From the NCBI RefSeq assembly GCF_018130955.1, contig NZ_JAFCJM010000018.1:1-64000 (forward strand): 64,000 nt of DNA. The letters run 5' to 3'. The translations under genes were made by a program, and so were the position numbers. Position 1 is the stretch's first letter; the number at the start of each line of letters is the position of its first letter. Source of the DNA: Bradyrhizobium liaoningense (GTDB taxonomy: Bacteria; Pseudomonadota; Alphaproteobacteria; Rhizobiales; Xanthobacteraceae). Below are positions 1 to 7,053 of the stretch, piece after piece. The notes beneath the pieces are model-generated. The model saw nothing but the letters and a program-made list of their open reading frames with translations. It searched no databases and was not told the DNA's origin.

Positions 1-27
1 CAACAGACCTGAACGAAACAAGAATTG

Positions 28-73
28 TGTTACCCATGTCGTCGGTTTGAACTGTTACCCATCTCGCCGGTTG
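28..73. repeat. Pair of imperfect direct repeats at the window edge
   Basis: Two near-identical copies of a unit beginning TGTTACCCAT and continuing through a CGG-containing tail lie at 28-49 and 53-73, three bases apart. This pattern reminds me of the ends or flanks of insertion sequences in rhizobia, but no transposase is present in the window and the left side is cut off. It could be the remnant of an element lying mostly to the left. Confidence 0.4.
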
Positions 74-196
74 CTCAGCGTAGGCGGCCTCCGGCCGCCG
101 TCACCTGAGAACGCCGATGCTTCGCATCGGCTACGGCGCCGGATGAGGGGTTCTGCCCGCGGCGAACAGAAGCAAATTTGAGAGGTCTGTCTTCGC

Positions 197-263
197 GGAT
201 ACAAACCCCTCACCCGTCTCGCCGCTACGCGGCGATCCACCCTCTCCCACAAGGGGAGAGGGT
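197..263. repeat. Dispersed palindromic repeat, half copy
   Basis: The segment holds the phrases ACCCCTCACCCG, CGCCGCTACGCGGCG and CCCTCTCCCACAAGGGGAGAGGG, in the order and opposite orientation of the left arm of the larger element at 26633-26783. It ends about 18 bases before the start of the first gene. The internal hairpin may affect transcription entering that gene. Confidence 0.6.
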
Positions 264-281
264 AAGAGCGAGAGAAGAACC

Positions 282-1358
282 ATGTGGCCCAACCGTCGAC
301 TGATAGATCTCTTCAAGACCGAGTTCCCGATCGTGCTCGCGCCGATGGCGGGCATCATGGATGCGGATCTCGTGATTGGGGCTGCGCAAGGCGGGGCACT
401 GGGTTCGCTGCCTTGCGCGATGATCTCGGCCGAGAAGGCGCGCGAGCAGGTCAATGTCATCCGCCAGCGCGTTTCGGCGCCGGTCAACATGAATTTCTTC
501 TGCCACAAGCCGCAGGAACTGACGGCGGCGTCGGAAGCGCGCTGGAAGCAGCGCCTGACGTCCTATTACACCGAGTACGGCCTCGATCCAGCCGCGCCGA
601 TCGCCGCCGCCAACCGCGCGCCGTTCGACGCGGCCTTCTGCGAGGTTGTGGAGGAGTTGAAGCCGGAGGTCGTCAGCTTCCATTTCGGCCTGCCGGATCA
701 GGCGCTCGTGAAGCGCGTCAAGGCGGCAGGCTGCATCGTCATCTCCTCGGCGACGACAGTGAAGGAAGCGGTCTGGCTCGAGCAGAACGGCGCCGATGCC
801 GTGATCGCGCAAGGCGCGGAAGCCGGCGGGCATCGCGGCATGTTCCTGACCGACAACATTGCCGAGCAGCCCGGCACCTTTGCACTGGTGCCGCAGGTGG
901 TCGATGCGGTGAAGGTGCCTGTCATCGCGGCCGGCGGCATCGCCGACGGGCGTGGCATTGCGGCGGCCTTTGCGCTGGGCGCATCGGGCGTGCAGATCGG
1001 CAGCGCCTATCTACGTTGTCCGGAGTCTAAGGTCAGCGCGCTTGCGCGAAAGGTGCTGGCGGAGGCGGGCGACGTCTCGACGGTCATCACCAACGTCATG
1101 ACCGGTCGCCCGGCGCGCGGCGTCTATAACCGCGTGATGCGCGAGGTCGGACCGGTCTCGCCGGACGCGCCGGTCTTCCCCCATGCGGCGACCGCGCTCG
1201 GGCCCCTGAAGGCGGCTGCCGAAAAGCAGGGCAGGGTGGAGTTCACCAATCTCTGGGCAGGCCAGGCCATCGGCCTCGGCCGCGAGGTCCCGGCCGCCGA
1301 ATTGACCCGGGATTTGGCCAAAACGGCGCTTGCCCGCCTGAAAACGCTGGCCGGCTAG
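282..1358 (+). CDS. NAD(P)H-dependent flavin oxidoreductase / nitronate monooxygenase family
   Basis: The 358-residue protein has the TIM-barrel signature of the 2-nitropropane dioxygenase (nitronate monooxygenase) family: LAPMAGIMD near the N-terminus, AQGAEAGGHRG in the middle, then PVIAAGGIADGRG and LGASGVQIGSAYL, which form the FMN phosphate site. The family oxidises alkyl nitronates with FMN and oxygen; many bacterial members have unknown substrates or act as quinone reductases. The ATG is preceded by a purine-rich GAGAGAAGA. It is monocistronic and separated from gatC by about 80 bases. The fold is sure, the exact substrate is not. Confidence 0.85.
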   Translation: MWPNRRLIDLFKTEFPIVLAPMAGIMDADLVIGAAQGGALGSLPCAMISAEKAREQVNVIRQRVSAPVNMNFFCHKPQELTAASEARWKQRLTSYYTEYGLDPAAPIAAANRAPFDAAFCEVVEELKPEVVSFHFGLPDQALVKRVKAAGCIVISSATTVKEAVWLEQNGADAVIAQGAEAGGHRGMFLTDNIAEQPGTFALVPQVVDAVKVPVIAAGGIADGRGIAAAFALGASGVQIGSAYLRCPESKVSALARKVLAEAGDVSTVITNVMTGRPARGVYNRVMREVGPVSPDAPVFPHAATALGPLKAAAEKQGRVEFTNLWAGQAIGLGREVPAAELTRDLAKTALARLKTLAG

Positions 1359-1436
1359 GGTGATAGTGCCGGTTGCGGCGCAAAAGCGGCCTCTGCTATA
1401 CGGCAGGCTTATCCCTGCCGTCCGAGGCCCTATATA

Positions 1437-1724
1437 ATGTCAGTCGACGCCGTGACCGTCCGCCGCATCGCGCATCTGGCGCGTATTGCGGTCAGGGACG
1501 ACGAAGTTTCCCATCTGCAGGGCGAGCTCAACGCCATGCTGGCCTTCGTCGAGCAGCTCTCCGAGGTGAACGTCGAGGGCGTCGAGCCGATGACGTCAGT
1601 CACGCCGATGGAGATGAAGAAGCGGCAAGACGTGGTCAATGACGGCGAGATCGCCGACGATATCGTTGCCAACGCGCCGGCTACCGAAGGGCACTTCTTC
1701 CAGGTGCCGAAGGTCGTCGAGTAA
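1437..1724 (+). CDS. gatC: Asp-tRNA(Asn)/Glu-tRNA(Gln) amidotransferase subunit C
   Basis: The 95-residue protein has the usual GatC length and pattern: a short N-terminal helix followed by VRRIAHLARI, then LNAMLAFVEQLSEVNVEGVEPMTS and a C-terminal HFFQVPKVVE. GatC stabilises GatA and helps hold the GatAB complex that converts misacylated Glu-tRNA(Gln) or Asp-tRNA(Asn) to the amide form in the cytoplasm. It is first in an operon with gatA and gatB. The order C-A-B is common, but here small genes sit between the subunits. Confidence 0.95.
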   Translation: MSVDAVTVRRIAHLARIAVRDDEVSHLQGELNAMLAFVEQLSEVNVEGVEPMTSVTPMEMKKRQDVVNDGEIADDIVANAPATEGHFFQVPKVVE

Positions 1725-1750
1725 GCAACTTAAGAGTCAGGACAGGTCCG

Positions 1751-1963
1751 ATGTGCCTGCTATGCGACGATGAGAAGGCCTATCAGGCCTACATGAACTA
1801 TCTCGACGCGATGGAGCGGCAGGGCAAGGCTGCCGATCCCAACGTCGCCGTCAATGCCGTGCTCGACCAGCTCGAAGCGGCCGCGAATGCCGCCGTCAAG
1901 AAAGACGACCCGGCCAACGACAAGACCCTGTCTCCATTCTTCTGCAGCCCGATCAATAAATGA
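1751..1963 (+). CDS. Small conserved-looking protein with N-terminal CxxC, within gat operon
   Basis: This 70-residue protein starts MCLLCDDEKAY and ends with a third Cys (FFCSPINK). The middle is a predicted amphipathic helix, YMNYLDAMERQGK, followed by an Ala-rich stretch. It begins 26 bases after gatC, and its TGA overlaps the gatA ATG (ATGA), so translation of the two is probably coupled. I do not recognise a named family. The CxxC could bind metal or form a disulfide, which is inference. Position, spacing and normal codon use argue that it is real. Confidence 0.75.
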   Translation: MCLLCDDEKAYQAYMNYLDAMERQGKAADPNVAVNAVLDQLEAAANAAVKKDDPANDKTLSPFFCSPINK

Positions 1964-3435
1964 CCGATTTGACATCGCTGACGCTCGCCGAGGCCCGCAA
2001 GGGTCTAGCGGCCAAGACTTTCACGTCGCTGGAGCTGACCGACGCGCATCTTTCCGCGATGGAAGCCGCGCGCGTGCTCAATGCCTTCGTGCTGGAGACG
2101 CCCGATCAGGCGCGCGCCATGGCGCGCGAGGCGGACGGCAAGATCGCCAAGGGCGATGCGGGCCCGCTCGCCGGCATTCCGCTTGGCATCAAGGACCTGT
2201 TCGCGACCAAGGGCGTGCGCACCACGGCCTGCTCGAAGATCCTCGGCAATTTCGTGCCGACCTATGAGTCGACCATTACCTCGCAGCTCTGGCGCGATGG
2301 TGCCGTGATGCTCGGCAAGCTCAACAATGACGAGTTCGCCATGGGCTCGTCGAACGAGACCTCGTGCTTCGGTCCGGTGGGCAATCCCTGGCGGCGCGAA
2401 GGCTCGAACACCACGCTCGTGCCGGGCGGCTCCTCCGGTGGCTCGGCGTCGGCGGTGGCCGCGCTCTTGTGCATGGGCGCGACGGCGACCGATACCGGCG
2501 GCTCGATCCGCCAGCCAGCGGCGTTCACCGCGACTGTCGGCATCAAGCCGACCTATGGCCGCTGCTCGCGCTGGGGCATCGTCGCCTTTGCGTCCTCGCT
2601 CGATCAGGCCGGTCCGATCGCGCGCAGCGTGCGCGATAGCGCGATGCTGCTCCGCTCGATGGCCGGCCACGATCCGAAGGACACGACCTCAGTCGACATT
2701 GCCGTGCCGGACTACGAGGCCGCGATCGGCAAGTCGGTGAAGGGTATGAAGATCGGCATTCCCAAGGAGTATCGCCTCGACGGCATGCCGGCCGAGATCG
2801 AGAAGCTCTGGAGTGAGGGCGCAGCCTGGCTCAAGGCGGCCGGTGCCGAGCTCGTCGAAGTGTCGCTGCCGCACACCAAATACGCGCTGCCGGCCTACTA
2901 CATCGTGGCGCCGGCGGAGGCCTCCTCCAACCTCGCGCGCTATGACGGCGTGCGCTACGGCCTGCGCGAGCAGGGCAAGAACATCATCGAGCTGTACGAG
3001 AACACCCGCGCGGAAGGTTTTGGCGCCGAGGTGCGCCGCCGCGTCATGATCGGCACCTACGTGCTCTCCGCCGGCTATTACGACGCCTATTACCTGCGCG
3101 CCCAGAAGGTGCGTACGCTGATCAAGAAGGATTTTGAGGACTGCTTTGCCAAGGGCGTGAGCGCGATCCTCACGCCGGCAACGCCGTCGGCCGCCTTCGG
3201 CATCGGCGAGAAGGGTGGCGCCGACCCGGTCGAGATGTACCTCAACGACATCTTCACGGTGACGGTGAACATGGCGGGCCTGCCGGGCATCGGCGTGCCC
3301 GCGGGTAAGGATGCGCAGGGCCTGCCGCTCGGCCTGCAACTGATCGGCCGTCCCTTCGACGAGGAGACGCTGTTCTCGCTCGGTGAAGTCATCGAGCAGG
3401 CCGCCGGCCGCTTCACGCCCGCGAGGTGGTGGTGA
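1960..3435 (+). CDS. gatA: Asp-tRNA(Asn)/Glu-tRNA(Gln) amidotransferase subunit A
   Basis: The 491-residue amidase-signature protein carries the Ser-cisSer-Lys triad: Lys78 in GIKDLF, Ser158 in PGGSSGGSAS and Ser182 in TGGSIRQPAA. It hydrolyses glutamine and channels ammonia to GatB, which amidates the misacylated tRNA. The start codon overlaps the stop of the preceding 70-residue gene. The stop codon is followed within three bases by the ATG of another small gene. Length and motifs are full, with no sign of damage. Confidence 0.97.
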   Translation: MTDLTSLTLAEARKGLAAKTFTSLELTDAHLSAMEAARVLNAFVLETPDQARAMAREADGKIAKGDAGPLAGIPLGIKDLFATKGVRTTACSKILGNFVPTYESTITSQLWRDGAVMLGKLNNDEFAMGSSNETSCFGPVGNPWRREGSNTTLVPGGSSGGSASAVAALLCMGATATDTGGSIRQPAAFTATVGIKPTYGRCSRWGIVAFASSLDQAGPIARSVRDSAMLLRSMAGHDPKDTTSVDIAVPDYEAAIGKSVKGMKIGIPKEYRLDGMPAEIEKLWSEGAAWLKAAGAELVEVSLPHTKYALPAYYIVAPAEASSNLARYDGVRYGLREQGKNIIELYENTRAEGFGAEVRRRVMIGTYVLSAGYYDAYYLRAQKVRTLIKKDFEDCFAKGVSAILTPATPSAAFGIGEKGGADPVEMYLNDIFTVTVNMAGLPGIGVPAGKDAQGLPLGLQLIGRPFDEETLFSLGEVIEQAAGRFTPARWW

Positions 3436-3437
3436 GC

Positions 3438-3728
3438 ATGGCGGCGTACATCGCCAGCCTCGAAGGCGCCGCGCCGGCGCCTGAACTCAGCGCGCCGCTT
3501 GCGGGTCTCTGGTGGGCCGCGAAGGGCGACTGGGACAAGGCCCATCAGATCGTCCAGGACGACAATGGCCGCGAGGCCGCCTGGGTGCACGCGTATCTGC
3601 ACCGCGTCGAAGGCGATCTCGGCAATGCGGGCTACTGGTACCGCCAGGCCGGCCAGCCGACCGCGAAGGATTCATTGCAGGCGGAGTGGGAGCGCATCGC
3701 TGCCGCGCTGCTCGGGAGCAAAGCATGA
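3438..3728 (+). CDS. Small protein of unknown function between gatA and gatB
   Basis: This 96-residue protein begins at ATG 3438, two bases after the gatA stop; a GTG at 3426 would overlap gatA and is less likely. It is rich in Trp and Ala, with AGLWWAAKGDWDKAHQIVQ and HAYLHRVEGDLGNAGYWYRQAGQ. That is the spacing of a TPR- or Sel1-like helical pair: work unit, helix turn, then LGNAxYWYRxAG. Its stop overlaps the gatB start (ATGA), suggesting translational coupling. Function is not known; a helical-repeat fold is inference. Confidence 0.8.
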   Translation: MAAYIASLEGAAPAPELSAPLAGLWWAAKGDWDKAHQIVQDDNGREAAWVHAYLHRVEGDLGNAGYWYRQAGQPTAKDSLQAEWERIAAALLGSKA

Positions 3729-5203
3729 GCACGGCCACCCACAAGCTTCTCAAAGGCGCCACCGGTGACTGGGAGATGGTCATCGGCATGGAGATCCACG
3801 CCCAGGTGACGTCGAACTCAAAACTGTTCTCGGGCGCCTCCACCGCGTTCGGCGGCGATCCGAACACGCATGTCTCGCTGGTCGACGCCGCGATGCCGGG
3901 CATGCTGCCCGTCATCAACGAGGAATGCGTCAGGCAGGCTGTCCGGACTGGGCTTGGGCTGAACGCAAAAATCAACCTGCGCTCGGTGTTCGACCGCAAA
4001 AACTATTTCTATCCCGACCTGCCGCAGGGCTACCAGATCAGCCAGTACAAGTCGCCGGTCGTCGGCGAGGGCGAGGTGCAGCTCGAGCTCGACGGCGGCC
4101 GCAGCGTCACCGTCGGCATCGAGCGGCTGCATCTGGAGCAGGACGCCGGCAAGTTGCTGCACGACCAGTCGCCGACCATGTCCTATGTCGATCTTAACCG
4201 CTCCGGCGTTGCGCTGATGGAGATCGTCTCAAAACCGGACATCCGCGACGCCGAGCAGGCCAAGGCCTATGTGACAAAGCTGCGCTCGATCCTGCGCTAT
4301 CTCGGCACCTGCGACGGCGACATGGAGAAGGGGTCCTTGCGCGCCGACGTCAACGTCTCCGTGCGCAAGCCGGGCGGGCCGCTCGGCACGCGCTGCGAGA
4401 TCAAGAACATGAACTCGATCACCTTCATCGGCCAGGCGATCGAGTACGAGGCGCGCCGCCAGATCGAGATCCTCGAGGATGGCGGATCGATCGACCAGGA
4501 GACGCGGCTCTATGACCCCAACAAGGGCGAGACGCGCTCGATGCGCTCCAAGGAAGAGGCGCACGACTATCGCTACTTCCCCGATCCCGATCTCCTGCCG
4601 CTGGAGTTCAGCCAAGCCTTCGTCGACGAGCTGAAGGCGAAGCTGCCCGAGCTTCCGGACCAGAAGAAGGCGCGCTTCGTCGCCGACTTTTCGCTGTCGC
4701 CCTATGACGCGAGCGTGCTGGTCGCCGAGCGCGAAAGCGCGGAATTCTACGAGACGGTGCTGTCTGGGCTCGCCAATCGCGCACGCGACGGCAAGATGGC
4801 GGCGAACTGGGTGATCAACGAGTTGTTCGGCCGTCTCAACAAGGAAGGCCAGGATATTGCGGGGTCTCCGGTCAATGCTGGCCAGCTTGCCGCCATCGTC
4901 GACCTGATCGGCGAGGGTACGATCTCCGGAAAGATCGCAAAGGATCTGTTCGAGATCGTCTGGCAGGAGGGCGGCGATCCCCGCGCGCTGGTCGAGAGCC
5001 GCGGCATGAAGCAGGTGACCGACCTCTCGGCGATCGAGAAGGTGGTCGACGACATCATCGCGGCCAATCCCGACAAGGCCGCGCAGGTCAAGGACAAGCC
5101 GCAGTCGCTCGGCTGGTTCGTCGGTCAGGTCATGAAGTCGTCCGGCGGCAAGGCCAACCCGCAAGCGGTCAACGACCTCCTCAAGTCCAAGCTTGGCATC
5201 TGA
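3725..5203 (+). CDS. gatB: Asp-tRNA(Asn)/Glu-tRNA(Gln) amidotransferase subunit B
   Basis: The 492-residue protein has the GatB signature regions: WEMVIGMEIHAQ, the zinc/Mg cradle area with FDRKNYFYPDLPQGYQISQ, SYVDLNRSGVALMEIVS and DYRYFPDPDLLPL, then the C-terminal tail domain. GatB activates the misacylated Glu/Asp-tRNA with ATP and transfers ammonia delivered by GatA. The open frame continues upstream to 3512, but the ATG at 3725 gives the family N-terminus and overlaps the preceding stop by four bases. Confidence 0.97.
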   Translation: MSTATHKLLKGATGDWEMVIGMEIHAQVTSNSKLFSGASTAFGGDPNTHVSLVDAAMPGMLPVINEECVRQAVRTGLGLNAKINLRSVFDRKNYFYPDLPQGYQISQYKSPVVGEGEVQLELDGGRSVTVGIERLHLEQDAGKLLHDQSPTMSYVDLNRSGVALMEIVSKPDIRDAEQAKAYVTKLRSILRYLGTCDGDMEKGSLRADVNVSVRKPGGPLGTRCEIKNMNSITFIGQAIEYEARRQIEILEDGGSIDQETRLYDPNKGETRSMRSKEEAHDYRYFPDPDLLPLEFSQAFVDELKAKLPELPDQKKARFVADFSLSPYDASVLVAERESAEFYETVLSGLANRARDGKMAANWVINELFGRLNKEGQDIAGSPVNAGQLAAIVDLIGEGTISGKIAKDLFEIVWQEGGDPRALVESRGMKQVTDLSAIEKVVDDIIAANPDKAAQVKDKPQSLGWFVGQVMKSSGGKANPQAVNDLLKSKLGI

Positions 5204-5769
5204 GATCGAACCTCGCGCGCGGCGACGGCGTGCTCGCCGTCACCTCGCTCGAGGCCGACACGCGTCGCTCGCGCGCGTTGCCGACAGCCGACGTCGCCTC
5301 ACTCACCCGCGAGGCTCCTGCGAATCGCCATGCCGCGATTCGCAAAAAGGGGCGGCTTGAACACGCGTCGGCGAGCGATTGCGCCGTTAAGCATGAAAAT
5401 ATTTTCGTTGCCAAAAAACGCGACTCAGAGTCCGCGAAACGCTTCTACGACACGGTCAAGCTTGACGTGACGCGCATCATCGCGTCGATCCTGCGCAATG
5501 CGCGAGTGCAGAAAAACACTTGCTGCATAGAGTTTTCTTGCAGTCGCTGCTCTCGTCGATGCCGATGCTGCGCGATGCTTTTGCAATCGGAGACGCGTGC
5601 CTCTGTTTGCACGCAAATCAAACGCGCTAGGCGCAGGCGCTTCGCTGCGTCAACACTTCCTTAAGCGAGAAGCTGTTTTTTTCTTCGCGTTGGTGTATTC
5701 GGGATGAAGTGCATCTCGATCCCCGAGTGCACGCAGCGATTAAAGCCATCTCACACATCGGAGGGCAAC
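5204..5769. other. Gene-poor region after gatB
   Basis: No convincing gene is seen in these 566 bases. A long open frame on the plus strand (5230-5664) has erratic composition (runs of Cys and Arg, no domain), no ribosome-binding site and GCG-rich early sequence, so I do not call it. The last 130 bases are less GC-rich (a poly-T run near 5674) and probably hold the promoter and leader of the Lys-rich gene that follows. Confidence 0.5.
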
Positions 5770-5862
5770 ATGGCCAAGAAAGCGAAGAAGGCGAAGAAGG
5801 CGAAGAGCGCAGTGAAGAAGACTGCGAAGAAGACCCGCAAGGTCGCCAAGAAGAAGAAGTAA
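5770..5862 (+). CDS. 30-residue Lys/Ala-rich basic protein, histone H1-like
   Basis: The reading frame ATG-GCC-AAG to TAA encodes 30 residues, more than half of them Lys or Arg, built from AKK and KKT units (MAKKAKKAKK, then KKTAKKTRKVAKKKK). GGAGGG lies four bases before the ATG, a strong ribosome-binding site. Such proteins resemble the C-terminal tails of eukaryotic H1 and bacterial Hc-type proteins, which neutralise DNA or RNA. Nucleoid binding is an inference. It is monocistronic with a hairpin region downstream. Confidence 0.7.
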   Translation: MAKKAKKAKKAKSAVKKTAKKTRKVAKKKK

Positions 5863-6711
5863 CTTCGCCTAGTCGAAGTTGCCGGCTGCTAGACGGCCGG
5901 CGCGTCATTAGAGCCATCAGCGAAAGCAAAGGGCTCTGACGGCGAAAGAGGGTGTCGGCGAGACATCAGGTCGACGGTCGGATCGTCAATCTCTTGCGAG
6001 CTTGCTCGTTCGGGTTTCCGGTCCGGCAGAAGAAACCAGGTTTTCTTCGTTCGGTGCGGTCAGCCTTTCGGCTCCGCAATTTCACGAGTGGCCTCGCGGC
6101 CAAGGTGAGATCCGGTCCTGACGTGTTCGCCGACGCCCTCGCTCCTCCGCCGGGATCCTGGCCGGCGTTTTCATGTCCCAAAATTTCAGATCTGCTTCGT
6201 GTTGTGGCCTCACCGCCGTTTGGCCGTGATCTCTGTCCGCGAACGTTGCGACATGCGGCCGAACGAAACGCCGCGACGTCATCGCCGAACGTTTCCCCGG
6301 TAATCCACCCAAGCGCGATCTCATGCGAGCAAGTCCCGGGCATGACGGCTGGCCGTGGCGTGGTCTCGCGACGATGGCAGCTCGAGCGGATCAATCCGTT
6401 GACCCGAAAATCCCGCCACAGACGCATTGCACCGCGCGCCATGGTTATCGTTGTCCGAAAATCGGGACGGTAAACCGAATCTGACGAATCGCAGAAGTGC
6501 CCGTTAAATAGGGACTTTTTGCAATTTCGCGCGCGAGGCGAGGCCGTTCGCGTTTACGTCCCCTTCATCGCGATACTTAAACTGCCATTCAAATTTGCTC
6601 GCCATGATCCTCTCAAACAAGCCGGCAAACGGCATGGGGAAGAGTTGAACAATTTTGGACGGGAGCCGCGCTCGGGGAACGAGGCGGCACAAGAACAAGA
6701 GGGGATGCGAC
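5863..6711. other. Long non-coding stretch
   Basis: No gene is supported in these about 850 bases. A potential hairpin with AGAGCC and GGGCTCT arms lies at about 5910-5938 downstream of the Lys-rich gene and may end its transcript. Open frames on both strands (for example the minus frame 5966-6442) have no domain, no ribosome-binding site and irregular composition. The region directly before 6712 contains GAACAAGAGGGG, a ribosome-binding site for the next gene. Confidence 0.5.
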
Positions 6712-6978
6712 ATGTTTCAGGGGACTTTCGATCTGGAGACGGCGACGCCGATCGACGCGACCGCGTTGTCGGACGTGCTGTTCGAGCGCGGGCTTTACTG
6801 GGCGAGCGGCCGCTCCGGCCTCGTCGACCTCGTTGCCGCGCATAAATGGTTCAATCTTGCGGCGCTGAAGGGCCGGAAGGATGCGATTGCCCATCGCCAG
6901 GAACTCGCGGCGCAGATGTCGGAGGCCGAAATCGCGGCCGCGCAGCGTGAGGCGCGGGCCTGGGTCACCATGCACTGA
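6712..6978 (+). CDS. Small Sel1-like repeat protein
   Basis: The 88-residue protein includes LVDLVAAHKWFNLAALKGRKDA, the helix pair of a Sel1-like (SLR, TPR-related) repeat, where the motif xAHKWFNLAAxxG is typical. The rest, AQMSEAEIAAAQREARAW, is a charged helix also common after Sel1 repeats. The ATG at 6712 has GAGGGGAT just upstream. Family members are helical adaptor proteins; a single-repeat protein this small has no assigned role. Confidence 0.75.
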   Translation: MFQGTFDLETATPIDATALSDVLFERGLYWASGRSGLVDLVAAHKWFNLAALKGRKDAIAHRQELAAQMSEAEIAAAQREARAWVTMH

Positions 6979-7053
6979 CCGGTTCACTCCGCCGTCGGGA
7001 ACCGAACTTTGGCCGATCAGTGCGATCGCGCCAAGGCGACCTCAGGACGAGAT

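Noticed and set aside
5230..5664. Open frame of 144 codons after gatB
   Set aside because: Odd composition (runs of Cys and Arg), no domain, no ribosome-binding site, and overlaps an equally open frame on the other strand. GC-rich DNA yields such frames by chance.
5966..6442. Minus-strand open frame of 158 codons
   Set aside because: No domain, irregular residue use and no ribosome-binding site. The plus-strand frame over the same bases is equally long.
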